Part shown: positions 45,501 to 60,500 of the stretch, one piece after another | Position numbering within the stretch: the stretch's first letter is position 1 | Layout: each line of letters starts with the position of its first letter | Position numbers and translations under genes: made by a program | Notes under the pieces: generated by a model | Seen by the model: only the letters and a program-made list of their open reading frames with translations | Database searches by the model: none | What the model was told of the DNA's origin: nothing | Assembly (NCBI RefSeq): GCF_002775205.1 | Contig: NC_036453.1 | Span: 11,240,594 to 11,304,593, forward strand | DNA length: 64,000 bases | Source of the DNA: Xiphophorus maculatus | Lineage: Eukaryota > Chordata > Actinopteri > Cyprinodontiformes > Poeciliidae | Direction: 5' to 3'

Positions 45501-48500
45501 ATCTGGTTGTTATTTATATTTCTGGTGTGGGTTTGGCCATGTTTGTGGGTTTGGCCATGCTTAGTCATGTGACAGTGTTAGCGATGCAGTTGAAAATGTA
45601 GGGAGGTATATTGTACACCAGGGCTCTCCAACTTTTAGGCTACGGTCACTGATTTGTACCATTTTTTTATGTGTTCCTAAATCGGATACGTCATGTCGCA
45701 TTTTATTTGACTTTTACGTCACTGACATGAGAGATGCATCATAATGCTGCACCAGAAGACGCCAGACTCCGTAAATCTGGATGTAAACAATGGCTGAAAA
45801 AAGCCACGATTGTGACATTATGAAAGAAACATCACAATCCCACCACTGTTGGTCCTCACTACACGTCCAGACACACGTCTTTACAGAAGCTGCAGTTAAT
45901 GCGCCACAAAACTCTGTCGCTATTGGTTGTTTTCTTTTTACCAGCTTCCTTCCTCTTCCTCCTTCTTGTGACATAAATGTCACTGAGGGTCATTAATTAA
46001 CAGAGAATTAAAAAAAACTTTTGATAGCCCAGCTGCATAATGGGACAAAAACAGAGCGACCCACTTTGAAAGGCATCTGCCTAATGAGGAACCTCTGTGA
46101 CCCTGTGTTTTCTCCAGATTCTGGCACCATTTCGAAGCCATTCCCACCACATCATCACTTCTCGTCTTTAATAGTTGTTTCCGTCTCACTTAATCTCTCA
46201 GAACTCCATATGTGAGCAACTGAGGCATAAGCTACATAAAGCACAACAATTTTATGCCCAAAAAGCCTCTGGGTTCTTGGTGCTATAGAAAGTAGACTGG
46301 CACTAACCACTGCTGCTGTACACACACACAGGCAGTGCTGCGCACCAGACCGCATGCTAATGGTACCCTTACAGACTGCTGAGATGCAGTTCGCCTATGT
46401 GTCAAACAGGCAACATCCCAGGCAGCATGGCAGGGTTAATCACCGACTTGTCACTGATACCGTGTCTCTGACCCACTTTTCACAAAGAATTAGAGTATCG
46501 TCTAATCTGCCTGCTGAATGTTGCCACATAGGCATTTTTTTTCCCTGCAGGAATGTCACGGTTAAGTGGGAGGAGGTAATTTAGTAGAACAATGCAAGAA
46601 ACTGCCAAAATTCACAGATGAAATATGATGTCTGTGTTTTTTAGGCACTCCACCGAAGGCTGCCGCTCCGGCTAAAATCTCAGAGGAAGGCGATGATGTT
46701 GTAGGAGACTACACTGTTGGCGAACAGGTGTGGGTCAACGGCGTCAAACCTGGAGTCATCTCCTACCTGGGGGAGACCCAGTTTGCCCCCGGACAGTGGG
46801 CCGGAGTCATACTGAACGACCTAGTTGGCAAGAACGACGGGTCGGTGGGCGGCGTGCGCTACTTCGAGTGCCAGCCCCTCCAGGGCATCTTCACACGGCC
46901 CTCCAAGCTCACCCGACAGCCGGTCGGAGAGGGGAGCGACAGCCACTCCACCGACTCGGCCCAGAATCAGACTCACCAAGGTGGCGGTGGCGCCCCTGCT
47001 GGCCAGAGGGTGGTGGTGCCGCTCAGAGAAGGGCTCCTCAACAGCGCAGTGAAAACAGGAAATGAGTCTGGCTCCAACATGTCGGACAGCGGCTCGGTTA
47101 AGAAAGGCGGAGATAAAGACCTGAGAGTTGGAGATCGAGTTCTGGTGAGTAATCACTAGTTGTAGATTGGATGGATGTGATTAGAAAAGGCAGGCAAATA
47201 TTAAAATTCTGAATGGGGAGAGAGGGTCATATTTGTTGCCTTGTTGGCCAAATTAAATTAAATCCAGAAGGCAGAAAAGTATCAAAACTACAAGGATTTT
47301 TTTTTCTTTCTGCTGAACAGTAAACAAGGCATAACAAGATTTTAATTTATCAGTAATAAATTTGCCCTAATTAAAAATATAAAGTCCACATTTGCATCAG
47401 CCACCTGTGATGGCGGGCCACATTTGTGTCATTCGGGTGCCAAACATAATCAGTGCAGGGGCCACAAATAGCCCACGAGCCGCACTTTGGTCACCCCTGG
47501 GTCTAAACAATCTATTGATTGATACTTTCATCCATCCATCCATAAAAACTTGAGTCTGGAAAAGTAGGGAGTTTTGATGTAGAAACATCTAGGGCGACTC
47601 TGGCTGTAGGTTCAGCTCCTTCAGTCATGTCAATGTGCCCCTGGGCAAAGCACTTAGGCCAGTTTGCCTACTGATCTGTGAATCGGGGTATAAATGTGCA
47701 CATTTATGGGTGAAACTGGGTGAACATGCCTGAAGTGTAAAACACTTTCTAGTGGTCAGTATTGCTAAAAGTTTAGTTCCAAACAAGCTACATGAACTCG
47801 AGCAGTAGAGGGGTTGAATATCCACCAGACTTATACCAGACGCTTCTTGATGCCAACAGAAATTAATGTTTGTGGTGTTACTTGCTAAAGGATATTAGCA
47901 AGTCCTTTAGCAATACCTACATTATCAGATGTATGTATATATATGAACCTGTACGTCACATTTTCCCCACATTTCAGTTGCAGAAAATGAACCTGTGGAG
48001 AAGAGAAATAGGTGTATGTTAGAAGACCCCTTAACGTCGTCTTCTAATCCTCCCCAACAGTGAGGAGTGACATTGGATGGTTACTGGCGTACACAGCGTT
48101 CCCTCGCTGATAAATTTGACGCCGGCCCCCTTTGCTTTCCATTTACGGATGGGCGAGGGGGATGACTAGCACCTCCACGCCGCTCAATATTATAAATCAC
48201 TCTGGATTACTTTCAGCACTTAAGGAGAGGAGTGTCCGCTGCTGACACATTGATCAGTGAATCCATCTATTTCCTAAGCCTCTCCCAGTGAAATCCATCT
48301 GGCTGCGGTGGCGCGGATGTGCTGCTATCCAGTCGTCTCGGCCTCTGATATTTTGTGAAATTAGCACAAACTCAGATTACACGCTGTGGACACAAAGCGG
48401 GTGGTTGTTTCTCTGTATTTGGTGTCAAATTCTAAAACGGTGGCAGTAGAGGGGACACCCTGAAGAGGAGTTTATCAGCGCTGACTGGGAACCTTTCTGA

Positions 48501-51500
48501 TAATTTTGTCAAATTCAAGCGTGTTTGGTAAAATAATAATTATACGTGTCGAGGATTAGACGTTGTGAAAGGAAGGAGTAGTTTTATCTCTGCAGATGAC
48601 ACCCTGGTGACGTTTTAACCCTGATTCGCTGAGACGTCTGCCGGCCACGCTGACAGACAGTCTCCGCCTAACGTCTTGTGACATCGCACGTCTCTGTGGA
48701 TTCACAGAAGGACAACGGTGCCTGATAACATCCCCCAATTCACTGCTTTCTCTTATAACATATGTCAGCTTTATTTGCTGTTAATTAATCTTAACATTTT
48801 CTCCTAAATTTCAACAGTTATTAGGAATATATATGTTCTGCCCGATCACCGATGTTTTAAAAAGCCTGACCTGCCGATTCCAATATAGCCAATACTTTTT
48901 TTTTTAATAACTGACACTGTCAGGTTTTATAAGATGGCAGAACACAAGGCTGGGTTTGCTGCATGACAAGTTAGACAGACCCTGTAAGTTTCTCACAGGT
49001 GGGAGGGACTCACAGCAACTCTCTGAAAAAAAAATCACTGTAGGCGTCTGAAAAGTCGCTAAATTCAGCGACAAATGTTTTTCACCACTTTTTAGGAAGA
49101 TGTACTGTAAACTCACCACTATGCATTAGCGAGAACAAATGCGTGGATCAGTTGATTTTATGTGAATTTCTGTGGAAAACTGGAAGGGCTGATTTTTAAG
49201 ACCTTTCTAGAGGTAAATAAGCAGATTATTTCACTTATGGAAAAAAATGTCTTGAATAAGTGAAATAATCTGCCAGATAATCTAGTATGAGCATTGACTT
49301 GAAATAAGCTTCTATATCTATCTGAAAAGTTACTTCTAAGTTAGCTTTTTTTTCTTTCTATACACTAAGACATAAGTAAAATACTTGGTAAGATTTTGTG
49401 TTTTTACAGTGTATACCACCTCTGACCCAATGAGCGCCTCAAATAAGTACCAGCACCCCAATGACCGAGCAAATATCAACACATGTTGTTGACAATGGAT
49501 GGACGTAGTGACGTAGCAAGATGCGCCCAGAAAAAACATTCATTTAGCTTGAAGATCCACTTTCATGAAGTCACTTCCTGAGGAAATGGGATGTCAGGAG
49601 TGTTTTCATGTGTGTCATGCATGTGCTCGCCATGTGTGAGAGACGTTCAGCAGCTGCAGTGCGTGCAGCTTAGACTATCCTCCCAACAGGAAACCATTAT
49701 TTTCACCCGGTGATGTGATGCTGCTGGATGAATTATTTGTGACTGGTGATTTTTTTCCCCCATAAATTTATAAAAGCTGCAGCTGCTTTGTCAGAATACT
49801 GTTTCCCTGAATAAATGCGCTAAAGGAGAGGAAACAGAGGAGTGACACTATAAGGGCTAAAAGTTCAAGTTTTCATATTTTTATTATTTTCTTCTCTAAG
49901 CTTCTTCTTTTCACTTGAGTAGTTTCACTCAGCAGGCTCCAAAGCAGCATGTGAGTTAGCAGAAAAGCAACAGTTTGTGAATGGGTCCATTGTTCAGCAG
50001 TGCAAAACGCTCCTTTTGTGACCACTCTTCATCACTTTATTGGCCACATCTGAAACCGGTTGTTCGGAGCAATAGAAGAATACCTCTGCTGCAGTTTTTT
50101 TCTACAAACCTGCATGAGTCATCCTTCTGTTTTCTACAAAATGATGTGGAGTGTGACGTTATCGGGACCTACTTACACATTAATGGGAATGGCCTGACCA
50201 ATGGATGCAACATTGTACCGCGTTTCATTTGTCATGCATTAATGCTCTGCATATTTGTAATACACTAAGATATTTGGATTCACTGTAACTTTAAACATTC
50301 CTCACCTTATGTGTATTTTTAGTTTCTTGAGATACTGAGTGTGTGGAGGGGACAATGTATAATGGTAAACAAAGAAAAGAGTCAGAGAAATGTGGTTTTT
50401 TTGCAGTAGGCATTGCAATTTTCAATAATAGTATCACAAATGCCAGCAGTGGACAAACTTCCACTAGTCCCCTAATATGAAGCGAAGCTCATTTTTAGCT
50501 TGGCGCTTTAGCTAAAACTGTTTATGCAGCGGTTCTATTTCCTCTCCTCACATTCCCTCTCTTTCTTTCCCCCCAATAACTTTATTTCAGGTATTAAACA
50601 TACAGGAATAAAGTTAAATTACAATACCTAATGGCATTATGGAGCATGTAAATTATAATGTAAAAATTAAATTAGTGCTAGAGCGTTTTACTCTCTCAAG
50701 GACAGATGTAATTGGTTTTGAAGCTAGGACTTTAACATTAGCTTCTTCTAAATACATGTTTGTGTAGTGTGTTAGCTTTAGAAGAACTTATCCATGATTA
50801 GTGATTTAGGGTTAGCACAACTAACTTTTTTCTGAAATCCTGCAGCCCTAATGAAAGCTAAAGAAGACAGCAGACAGGCAATGGAGAAAGTCGCCTGTCT
50901 TTCTCAAGTTTCTTCCAGTTGCCTGGAAAAGTTTAAAGCAGGTCTAGCTTCTAAAACAATATCAAGAACTATGAGTGTTTCAGTCAGATCTGTTCTGTCT
51001 ACTGTCTGAAAATGGAAAAAAACCTGCTAAGACATGGCCATCCAGTTAAAACAACCCAAAAACCAGAGAACGGCATATTACATCCTCTTCAGATTTCCTT
51101 CAAGTGCTTCAGCTTTTTGTCAGTGAAAACGTTTTAAAATTGTGAAATGGGATGCCTCCATTTTATAAATAAATGTCTGTACTACGTTTAAAATTAGAAG
51201 TGACGCCTGATATCCCACCACCATGGTACAACATCTCTCTGTCAATAATCTCCAAGTCAGCGTAAAGGTTTATTGACTCCACGTCGATTTTATCCGTCTG
51301 ACAGCCATCTTTGTTTTCAGGTGGGAGGCTCGAAGATGGGAGTAATACGTTACATGGGGGAAACGGACTTCGCCAAGGGTGAATGGTGCGGGGTGGAACT
51401 GGATGAGCCCCTGGGGAAGAACGACGGTGCAGTCGCTGGTACAAGGTGCGCACTCACATTTACACACACACCGTAAATTCCCAGCTCCTGAAATTCCTCT

Positions 51501-54500
51501 GCTGTGTTTCCCTAAAAGGAAATCAAGGGGAAGGATGTGGATCCATGTGTTCAGATGCATGACTTCCACCAAATAGTCCTTGAAAATGGCTGCGGCTGAC
51601 CCCAGATCAGATTTGCTCCATTTATCAGGCTTATGTTTTTGAGAATGCTATTGACGTATTTATGCAATTATAAAGACAATTATTTATTAAATGCCAGTTA
51701 TATAACCCTCAAATTGTTATTTTTACATTTTTATTAAATCTTTACACTTTTGCTACTTTAACAAAAAAGAAACCTACAGCAGAACCAGAACCTCACTGCT
51801 CTTCTATAATATTGTAAAAGACACTGTTTGAAAAACTAATGTAAACTTGTAAACTCAAGTATGACATACAATTTTCTTCCTTTTTCCATCTTTCTTCTGG
51901 AAATCCTGCCCAGAGTTTACTGAGCGTCTGGTTCATATGATTCGGTGGTCAACTCCCCCTAGTGGTCTGGAGGATTTCCATTTTGTGGCGAGAGTTTGCA
52001 GTGTTTTATACTTGCTGTTGTTTTTGCTGTTTGCATCATTTCCCCTTTTGCGTCAGTTTTCTGCAGTTGCAGCATTTTTCTGTTGCGTTTGTTATTCATG
52101 CATTTGAAGTGCAATTTGACGTTTGCATTGTGTTTGCACCTGTCATCTACCATCGAGAAGTCATGCTTAATGCTGTCAGTTTGTACACTGAATAAGCCAT
52201 GAAGCATGTCACTGCTGCATCAAGTTGTTTCATAGCTAAACAGGAAAGAAAGTCAACCAAAAATGTGTCACAGTGAGACTTCTGTAACTTCTTCCTAGAT
52301 CAAAATCTATCCACCTTATTCCTGGGAGGCTTAATGGGGAAACGATTACGGGTCTTACTTCCAGCGCCCACCGGAAGAGGCAGTATTTCACTGTAATTTG
52401 TAGGATTTTTTTTTTGCAAATCTATATTTATGATAGAAATTACATCTCTCTTTTCGGTTATAATACAAAATTTTGTTAAACTTGTTCATGGACACACGTC
52501 TGCTATCAGACAGATGCTCAGTACAGAGGATTGTAATTGTGAGTTTAATCACGGGGAGCGACAGGAACACGATCGTTAAGTTTTGTAACGGAATGACCGT
52601 GAATTAGCAGCTCGTTTCTCTGAAGAACTGAGAGAAGCTTGTCAGTAGTGATGGGTAAATGAGGCGTCGTGTCGTTTCGACCCAAAGCAAAACTGTATTG
52701 ATACTGTGTCGATGCTGCGTCACTGAATACTGACATCTGCTGGACATTCAAATCTCTGCAGGCAACGTAGTTGACAGACTGATTTGATGACCTAGTCTAT
52801 TCAGTAAGATTTAAGTCATTATATTTTATTGTCTACTATATATTATATTATTTCATATCTTCAGTTAAATTCAAAATATATTTGATATTCTTCGATACAG
52901 TCAATAAATAATGTGAACATGAACCAAGTGATGAAAACGAAAGTGAACGTGTTTGGAATGGACTGTTTTTTTTGTTTGTTTGTTTGGTTTTTTTCCCCAC
53001 AAATTTTCATTCAAAAAAATAAGTTTTTCCAACATTTTGAAATTTAGTCTGTTCCGTTTTTTTGACACAACTTCTGTTGTAGAAAAAAATTAAGTAAACA
53101 ATACATTTATATGAAATAATTTATAAAAAGCACCTGAGTATTTGTAGAATGGCTGAATACCTGAGTTTATCCTAGTTGTGTCTGAGACTTCATTCTGATG
53201 CTTTGCCCTATAATGCCTCAGCATTGAGGAGGTGAATTTATTTAAATAAGACATTTCTGTCAAACATATGCAACACTTAACCTGCAGAACATAATATGAA
53301 AATAAGAGTCAATTTCAGCTGAATTTGGATTCAGATAGATCAAGTACAAACTGAAAAGAACCGGATGAAACAATGAAATGAAAACCAATACCTTATTTTC
53401 CGATGTAAGATCAAAATGGTCCCACACTGCGGAAAACTTTTGTTTGCCTTGAGGCTCCATAGTTGACGCCGTACAGTAAAAGATAAAGAATCTTTTTGGC
53501 AAATGCATCCCGGTGACAGATTTGCTTCCTTATAAACACAGTTTGGCGCGTCAGCGTCATTTCAAAACAGTTTCTGTATCGGTCACGTGACTTGCTGAAA
53601 TCAATACGCACCGACACGGGTTTTGGTCTATAGGCTTGATGCATGCACCGACGCATCGGTGTTGCCGGACCCATCACTACCGGTCAGTTTTGAGCTGCCG
53701 TTCTGCGCCGACAGTGTAAAACACCAGAACTACATAATATTAGCTTGGTGTGATGTGAATTTTGTTTTTTGTTTGTATTTAAAAAATAATAAAGTTCATG
53801 GTCTGGTTCCTGGCTCATTATGTTTGGGCCAGGGACATTTTTTATAAGACAAAATAAAATGTCTGGCTTCATTTACCATCACAACCAGAACCTCGAGGTT
53901 CTCCGTTGCTGAGTGTCGCTGCAAATCATGGAAAAATGTCTGCAGCTGCTGCAAAATTGCTTAAACTCAAGCATTTCAGTATGAAGCACAAACTTGTATA
54001 ATATTTTACTTTTACCCAATAGTCTCCATGGTAATCTAAGTATCAAGCCTCCCATTCTCCTCTCTTTTTCAGATACTTCCAGTGCCTTCCAAAGTTTGGC
54101 CTGTTTGCTCCCATCCACAAGGTGATCCGCATTGGTTTCCCCTCCACCAGCCCGGCCAAGTCCAAGAAGAGCAAGCGGGTGGCCATGGGGGTCTCCTCTC
54201 TGGCCCACAGCCCCAGCAGCTCCTCCATCAGTTCAGTCAGCTCGGTGGCCTCCTCTGTGGGTGGACGCCCGAGCCGAGCTGGACTGGTAAGACGGCTGCA
54301 GTGCGCTCCAGGCTCACGCTGATAGCAGACGGGCTGTTTCAGCATGAGTGTGACGAGCAGTTTAAAGGATCTGGTTGGCAGTCAGTGGTGTGTGTGTTTG
54401 TTTGCTCTCTTGTGGAGGGTTGGATGAGCAGATCCCATCTCTCATGTCTTGGTCGGTTGTACTTTCATAAAAACCACGCCAGGCTTCCCCCTACAGATCT

Positions 54501-57500
54501 TATATCACTTACTTAAACTTCTGAAATCTCTGAAACGTAGCCATGTCTGGAGGTCAGAAGCAGCAAACATGCTTTTGAATGTTTTTGGCTACGTTCAATC
54601 AGCAGGCAAATGCAACTTCTTCATCACAGTCTGCTCGGCTCAATTCGGATCGTTTCACAGCAAAAAAATATGATGTGTACCGCTTCTATAGGTAGTACTA
54701 AACTGCATGCGAACCTGATTGTTTTCAGAGCATCTTCAGTCTGAACGCATCTTATCCGTCTTTTACGTCATTGATGTGAGAAATGCGTCATAAACCTGAA
54801 CCAAATTCTGAAACGATGCAAAAACCTCTGAAGACACTGAGCACAACTTTCTTCTTTATGAAATATAAACCAAAAACAGTGTCTGCAATTTGATCAATAG
54901 ACAGCGGCGTCCATTATTATTTGCGTAAACTGTGCACTGCTGTGAGACGTCGATGTTATTCTGGACATAGAGGTCGCTTTGGGGTCGTAAGCTGTTCAAA
55001 CAGAAGTCTGTTTTTCAGACACTTTTACAGTTAATTAGTAGTATGAACAATCACACAAAGAAAATCTGATTTCAGCAAAATATCAGAAATTGAACATGAA
55101 GACTTGCTGTGTGAACATAGCCAGAGTTGGAGCATAACTCACTACAGGGTTGCCTATCTCTAGTGGTTATTGGGTAAGTGAAACACCATTGACAGGTTTA
55201 TCACAAGGTTTGTCATAAAATTGGATTTAAACTGTGTTCTACTCATAGTTTCATCTCTAAATGTGGATGTTTCAATTTGCTCAATAAACTGTATATCTCC
55301 AGTATAAAGCACTGTAAAAATACCCAATAATATAAACATATGGCTTCCTGAAGGTTCTGTCACTCAGGATTTAATTACTTCTTTCCCACTTTGCTTATAG
55401 TTTTCTGTAATTTCCTGTTTATATGAGGCTTAAATGCTTATTTGTGTTGAATAGACTGATGATATGGCCCTTCCTTCCTTCTCCCCAGAAAAGGCAGACA
55501 TCAGTGACTCAGCAATATCAACAGTTTTGGTTTATTTTTGAGCATTTCTTGTTAAGTGTTTTTGTTTTTGTTTTTTTCAGACATGACTTGTTGGGGTCTT
55601 CTCATCTAACTGCAGAGATAGCGAGTAAACATGGTTAACCAGGCTGGTTTAAACATTCTGCAAATTGAAAGATGTTAAGGAACTGGTTTAGCCGCAGCCT
55701 AAAAGAGAGCTTCATCCCATTTCAGACGTATTGTCGCTTTAAGATGAAGACTCAGAGTGGTCCCTGGCAGCAGACTAAAGTAGATGGGGCATCAGAGTAT
55801 CTCACATTGATTTTTAGCTTCTGGTTACAAGCCAGCGCTTGGACGGAGAGCACTCCCCTCTACTTTCCTTAATTGTTGGCAGCGGCGTCAGACAGCACTG
55901 AGAGCAAGCTTTGTGAATTATCTGGCGGCTCATCCTGACTGAGCACCAGATATTCAAAAATATTTGCCCCGTCACTTTCATTTAGCAGAGTGCTGAAGAA
56001 CAGAGGATTTTCTAGTATCTGTGTGGCTAGTGCGTTGGTAGAAATTTACATTAAATGTATGTAAGAAAAGGAGTATCTCCAAAAATATTTTTATTTTTTG
56101 TTCTCTCATTTGGTTGCTGAAGCAAAATCCTAATTTATCTGGTTAATTCTGGTTAAAAACAAACAGCCTTACCAAAATAAAACCGTCCTGGAAATCTTTG
56201 AAAAGTGTTCCCTCTAGTGGACAAACAACATGTTGCGTTGTGAAATATTTTAAAGTAGGAAATACATGGTTTAAATGCTGTTTGGAGCTTTTGTTTATAT
56301 AGTATGCTCATGAATAATGAAAATAAAAATAATACGTTTGCTGGGTTTGAAAGGTTTTTATTGAAGATAGATGCTGGCTGTAAACTTATATATAAAATCT
56401 TGACTTGTTAATGTTAATGTTGTGATCTCTGAGAAACTTTGTTGTCACTTTTGCCTAGAGATATTCATACTGAAATAATTCTTGGATTTTTTTAAGAAGA
56501 AGAAGAAGAGGATGTTTTGATCCAACTCTATTCATAGGGGTATTTTTGGACAGAAGTGGGAGCTTTATTTAAGTACTAGTTCCACTGGCAGATTATTTCA
56601 CTTATAACAAGACATGTTTCCCATGTTATGAGACAGTCTTCCAGTGGAACTAGTACTTTCTATTCAATATTCAGAATTATAAGAAGCTCCTGTATCTTGC
56701 TGAAAAGTTACTTGTAAGTTAATTTTGTCTTATTTCAAGTGTACTCTACAATAGATGGATAGAAAAAAGGAGTCAATTTTTGAGAAAAAACTCAGAAATG
56801 TGCCTGTTTGTTTTAAAAAAGCCCTGAGATCAATCCCAGAATATCTATTTCCTTGCAAATGTTTGACTTTTCCAACTCAGAAATTTTGGAGTTTTTTTTC
56901 TTAGAAATCTACTCCTTTTAAAATGTTTCTAGCTACAATAGCCCTAATACACTTTTTTATGGTACTCTTGAAATAATTCAAATTTAAATATTAAGATATT
57001 TGCACTCAAAACTTGACCAAAAATACTTGGTAATATTTTGTGTTTTTGCAGTGTTTAATTTCTGACCTATGTTTCTGTCACAATACTGTGATGTTTAGGA
57101 TAACATGGTACGCAGCGGGTTGGCAACAGACGTCCAGTCAGCTGATTCAACACTCGTCTCTTAATGCTTCATCTTCCTTCTCGCTTTAAGCTGACGGAGA
57201 CGTCGTCGCGCTACGCCCGGAAGATCTCGGGCACCACGGCGCTGCAGGAGGCCCTGAAGGAGAAGCAGCAGCACATCGAGCAGCTGCTGGCCGAGAGGGA
57301 CCTGGAGCGCGCCGAGGTTGCCAAGGCAAACAGCCACATCTGCGAGGTGGAGAAGGAGCTGAGCGTCCTCAAGGCTCAGCATGTGCAGGTACAGAGAGAG
57401 TCTGGGCCTCCGGTGCGTTTTAACACAACAATCCAGAATCAGTCGTCTTCTTTTGTGTTCTCAGTACGTGACGGAGAACGAGAGCGCCCTCCAGCAGGTC

Positions 57501-60500
57501 CAGACCATGTTGGCCAGCACACAGAAAGACAAGCTGGAACTGGCCAATCAGCTCGAAGAGGAGAAGAGGTGATGTCATTCACTCGCCTCTCTGTGACAAA
57601 ACATGCAATGTTTAGTTGAATGTTGTCTGTAAATCATTTTAGATCGGAAACATACAGTGCCTGTAAAAAGTATTCAGCCCCTTGGATGCTTTACCCTTTT
57701 TATTGCTTTCAGAAATCAATTATGATCCACAAAATCTGGCCTTTTTTGACAAAACAGATACAAAAAAAAACCTTTTAGATGGGACTTGTTGTGTAAAATT
57801 CACATTTGCAAGTTTTTGTGCATCTATTTTGGATCTCAACGACCCAAGTGTTTTTTTTGGCAATAACTTAATGTTTCTCAGTGTCTGGAAAATGAGCTGT
57901 TTCAAAAACCTTTGGAGTGTAGCGTAACAAATCAACTGGCACTGCCCCTCACTTAGCAACCCCAGCGAAGCCCAGCCTGTTACCTAGCAACTCCATCACA
58001 TTTAGTCAGCTGATTTTACTGCTGTATTTGCTGTACAATGGCTGCTGAAATACCAAGTTTTTTTGTTGTTGACTTACCATCCAGAAAGCACTTTCTGCAT
58101 TCTTGTTGATTCCGCAGGAGACTCCACTTCTGCTTTTCAAAGATGTACGGGTGCAAAATTCCACATCTGTTTGCAGCCATTTTTACATGTAAATGTAAAC
58201 GTTGAGTTGGGTGGCGTGGCCAGCAGCAGCTTCTTCGGATTTAAAGCTCATTCTGAAAGCCAGAGAAATTACAAAAATAAATTCCCAGTGAATTGGTTTT
58301 CTGTCTGTTCGCATGATTGCTCCGAGTCATTTGACTAAATTTTGTCCTTGACTTCCCTCGTAATAACCAACATGTTTAAATGTTTACAGGAAGGTAGAGG
58401 ACCTCCAGTTCAGAGTGGAAGAAGAGTCCATCACCAAAGGAGACCTGGAGGTAATTATCAGCATAAAATACCCGTCCAACTCGCTAACACTCGGTGTAGA
58501 CTGTGGACAAGATAAACATAGTATTTCAGAACCATTTGCCGGGGTTTCATGAGGGTCAGATTAGTTCAGTTATGAGTCTTAGACAGAAAAATGCTCTAGA
58601 TTAGATTTTTGCAACCTTTGGACACCAAAGAGCCATTTTTTTCCCTTCAGTCAAACTAAATAAGGCTCACTTATAGACACTGATATTATATAACCTTTTG
58701 ACATTTTTTTATATGAAATATCCACTAAAATAAATATTATTATTAAAGAGTGAACATTTTTGTATTTCTTTTTGTAAGGTTTTCTAAAAAGGAATAAACA
58801 TTAAACATTATTTTGAACTAAAGATTAAAAAAAAAAAAATGTATCAAGTATATGTTACTGGTAGTTTCGCTGTCAATGTTCAGTGCAATTATTTCATGAA
58901 AAGCTGTTCAAACTTGAATTTGTTTTTATTTTCTAAAAAAAAAAAAAAAAAAACATTAGCCGAGCCATTGAGTCCAAAAGCACAGTTCCAGAAAGCCATA
59001 CATACATTCAAAGCGATCCTTTAAAATTTTGCTTTTGTTTGTCCCTGAGTTTGTTTTTCTGCCTGGAGGTTAGGCTTCTTAGTTACAGTAATTAATGATC
59101 ACTGTTGACTGACTCTTTTATTTTTTGAATGACTGTTAAGGCATTCAGAAGAAACTAACAGGACGTCATTCATGTTAACATGTTGGTGCAGATCCAGTAC
59201 ATCCAGGACATGGCAACCCAAAGCTTTTGTCAGTTTTCCTTCTCGAGACGTTTCCCGTAAATTTTTCCGTTTCTCAGTTAAGAGCTGACATCTAAAAATG
59301 CATTTCATAGATTCTCAAATAGTGTCAAATATTAATGGCAAAGTTCTCGCATCACTGAAGCCTCCAATTTATATTTTATTGTACTTTGTCAATGAAATCT
59401 TCAAACATTGAATCGTTAAAGGACTGGCATGTCTTTTGTAATAATCGGCTATAAAACAGAATGGGATCTGCAAAATGCTGACTTGATGAAATCCGACCTC
59501 AAACGATCTCCAGCTCCACTCTGATCATCTGTTGCCACTCCGTTGAGTTATTCCTCTCTGATCTGCATTCGTCTTTTTTTTTCCCTTTCAGCCTTTCCTT
59601 TTCTCTTTCCTTTTTCTGTCTGTGTCTTTGTGTTTTTCCGTAGACTCAGACGAAATTGGAACATGCCCACATTCGTCAGCTTGAGCAGAGTCTGCTGCTC
59701 GAAAAATCGAGAGCAGCGGCGCTCCAGAAAGAATTAGAGAGGCGAAGGGTAAAAAGCATGAGCCCGCTGCCTGTGCTTACTGTCCTGTGGTGTTCTGCCT
59801 CTCTGTCAACAGCATTTAAAATAAGCTGCACTGGTTGAAGTCATGTCCCGTCTGCCTTTGGTTTTCACATTTTAATTTAACCCTGAGGAATGCTGATTAT
59901 AAACGTACAGAATATTAATTTAGACTGAATTACCTGTGTAATATGGATACAATTGAAACATAATTTGCATTTTTTTTGTCAACTCTACCTGTGTTGATCT
60001 TTGTCTGTGAAAAATATCTTAATACTGGTAACTGATCACTCCTACAATTGATTTAGAGTGACCATTCATAATTGTTATGTTTTTAGACTGTAGGAGGAAG
60101 CTGGAGTACCATGAGAAAACCTATGCATGCTTAAGGAGGGCATGTAAATGACCAACAATATGTTTCCAGCTTTGCACCTCTGTGCAGCCTCATAAAGTAT
60201 TAGCTTAGTTTAGCTTATTTTGTCTGATTTTAGTTAAGTTTTGCCTTAGCTTTGCTTACTTAAGTTTATTTAAGTTTAGTTTTTGCCTTAGCCCATTAAA
60301 TTTTACATTAGATAACTTTAGCTTATCTTTATTTTTGTCTTAGCTTATTTTAGCTTACCTTAGTTTAGTTTTGCCTTAGCTTATTTTATTTTATGATACT
60401 TTAGTTTATCTTAGTTTATGTTAGGTTAGGTTGGGATATTTTACTTTATCATAATTTAGTTTATCTTAGTTTTGCCTTAGCTTATTTTGTGTTGGGATAT

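Noticed and set aside
46730..47156. Alternative frames on both strands over clip2 exon 3
   Set aside because: Shadows of the CAP-Gly exon.
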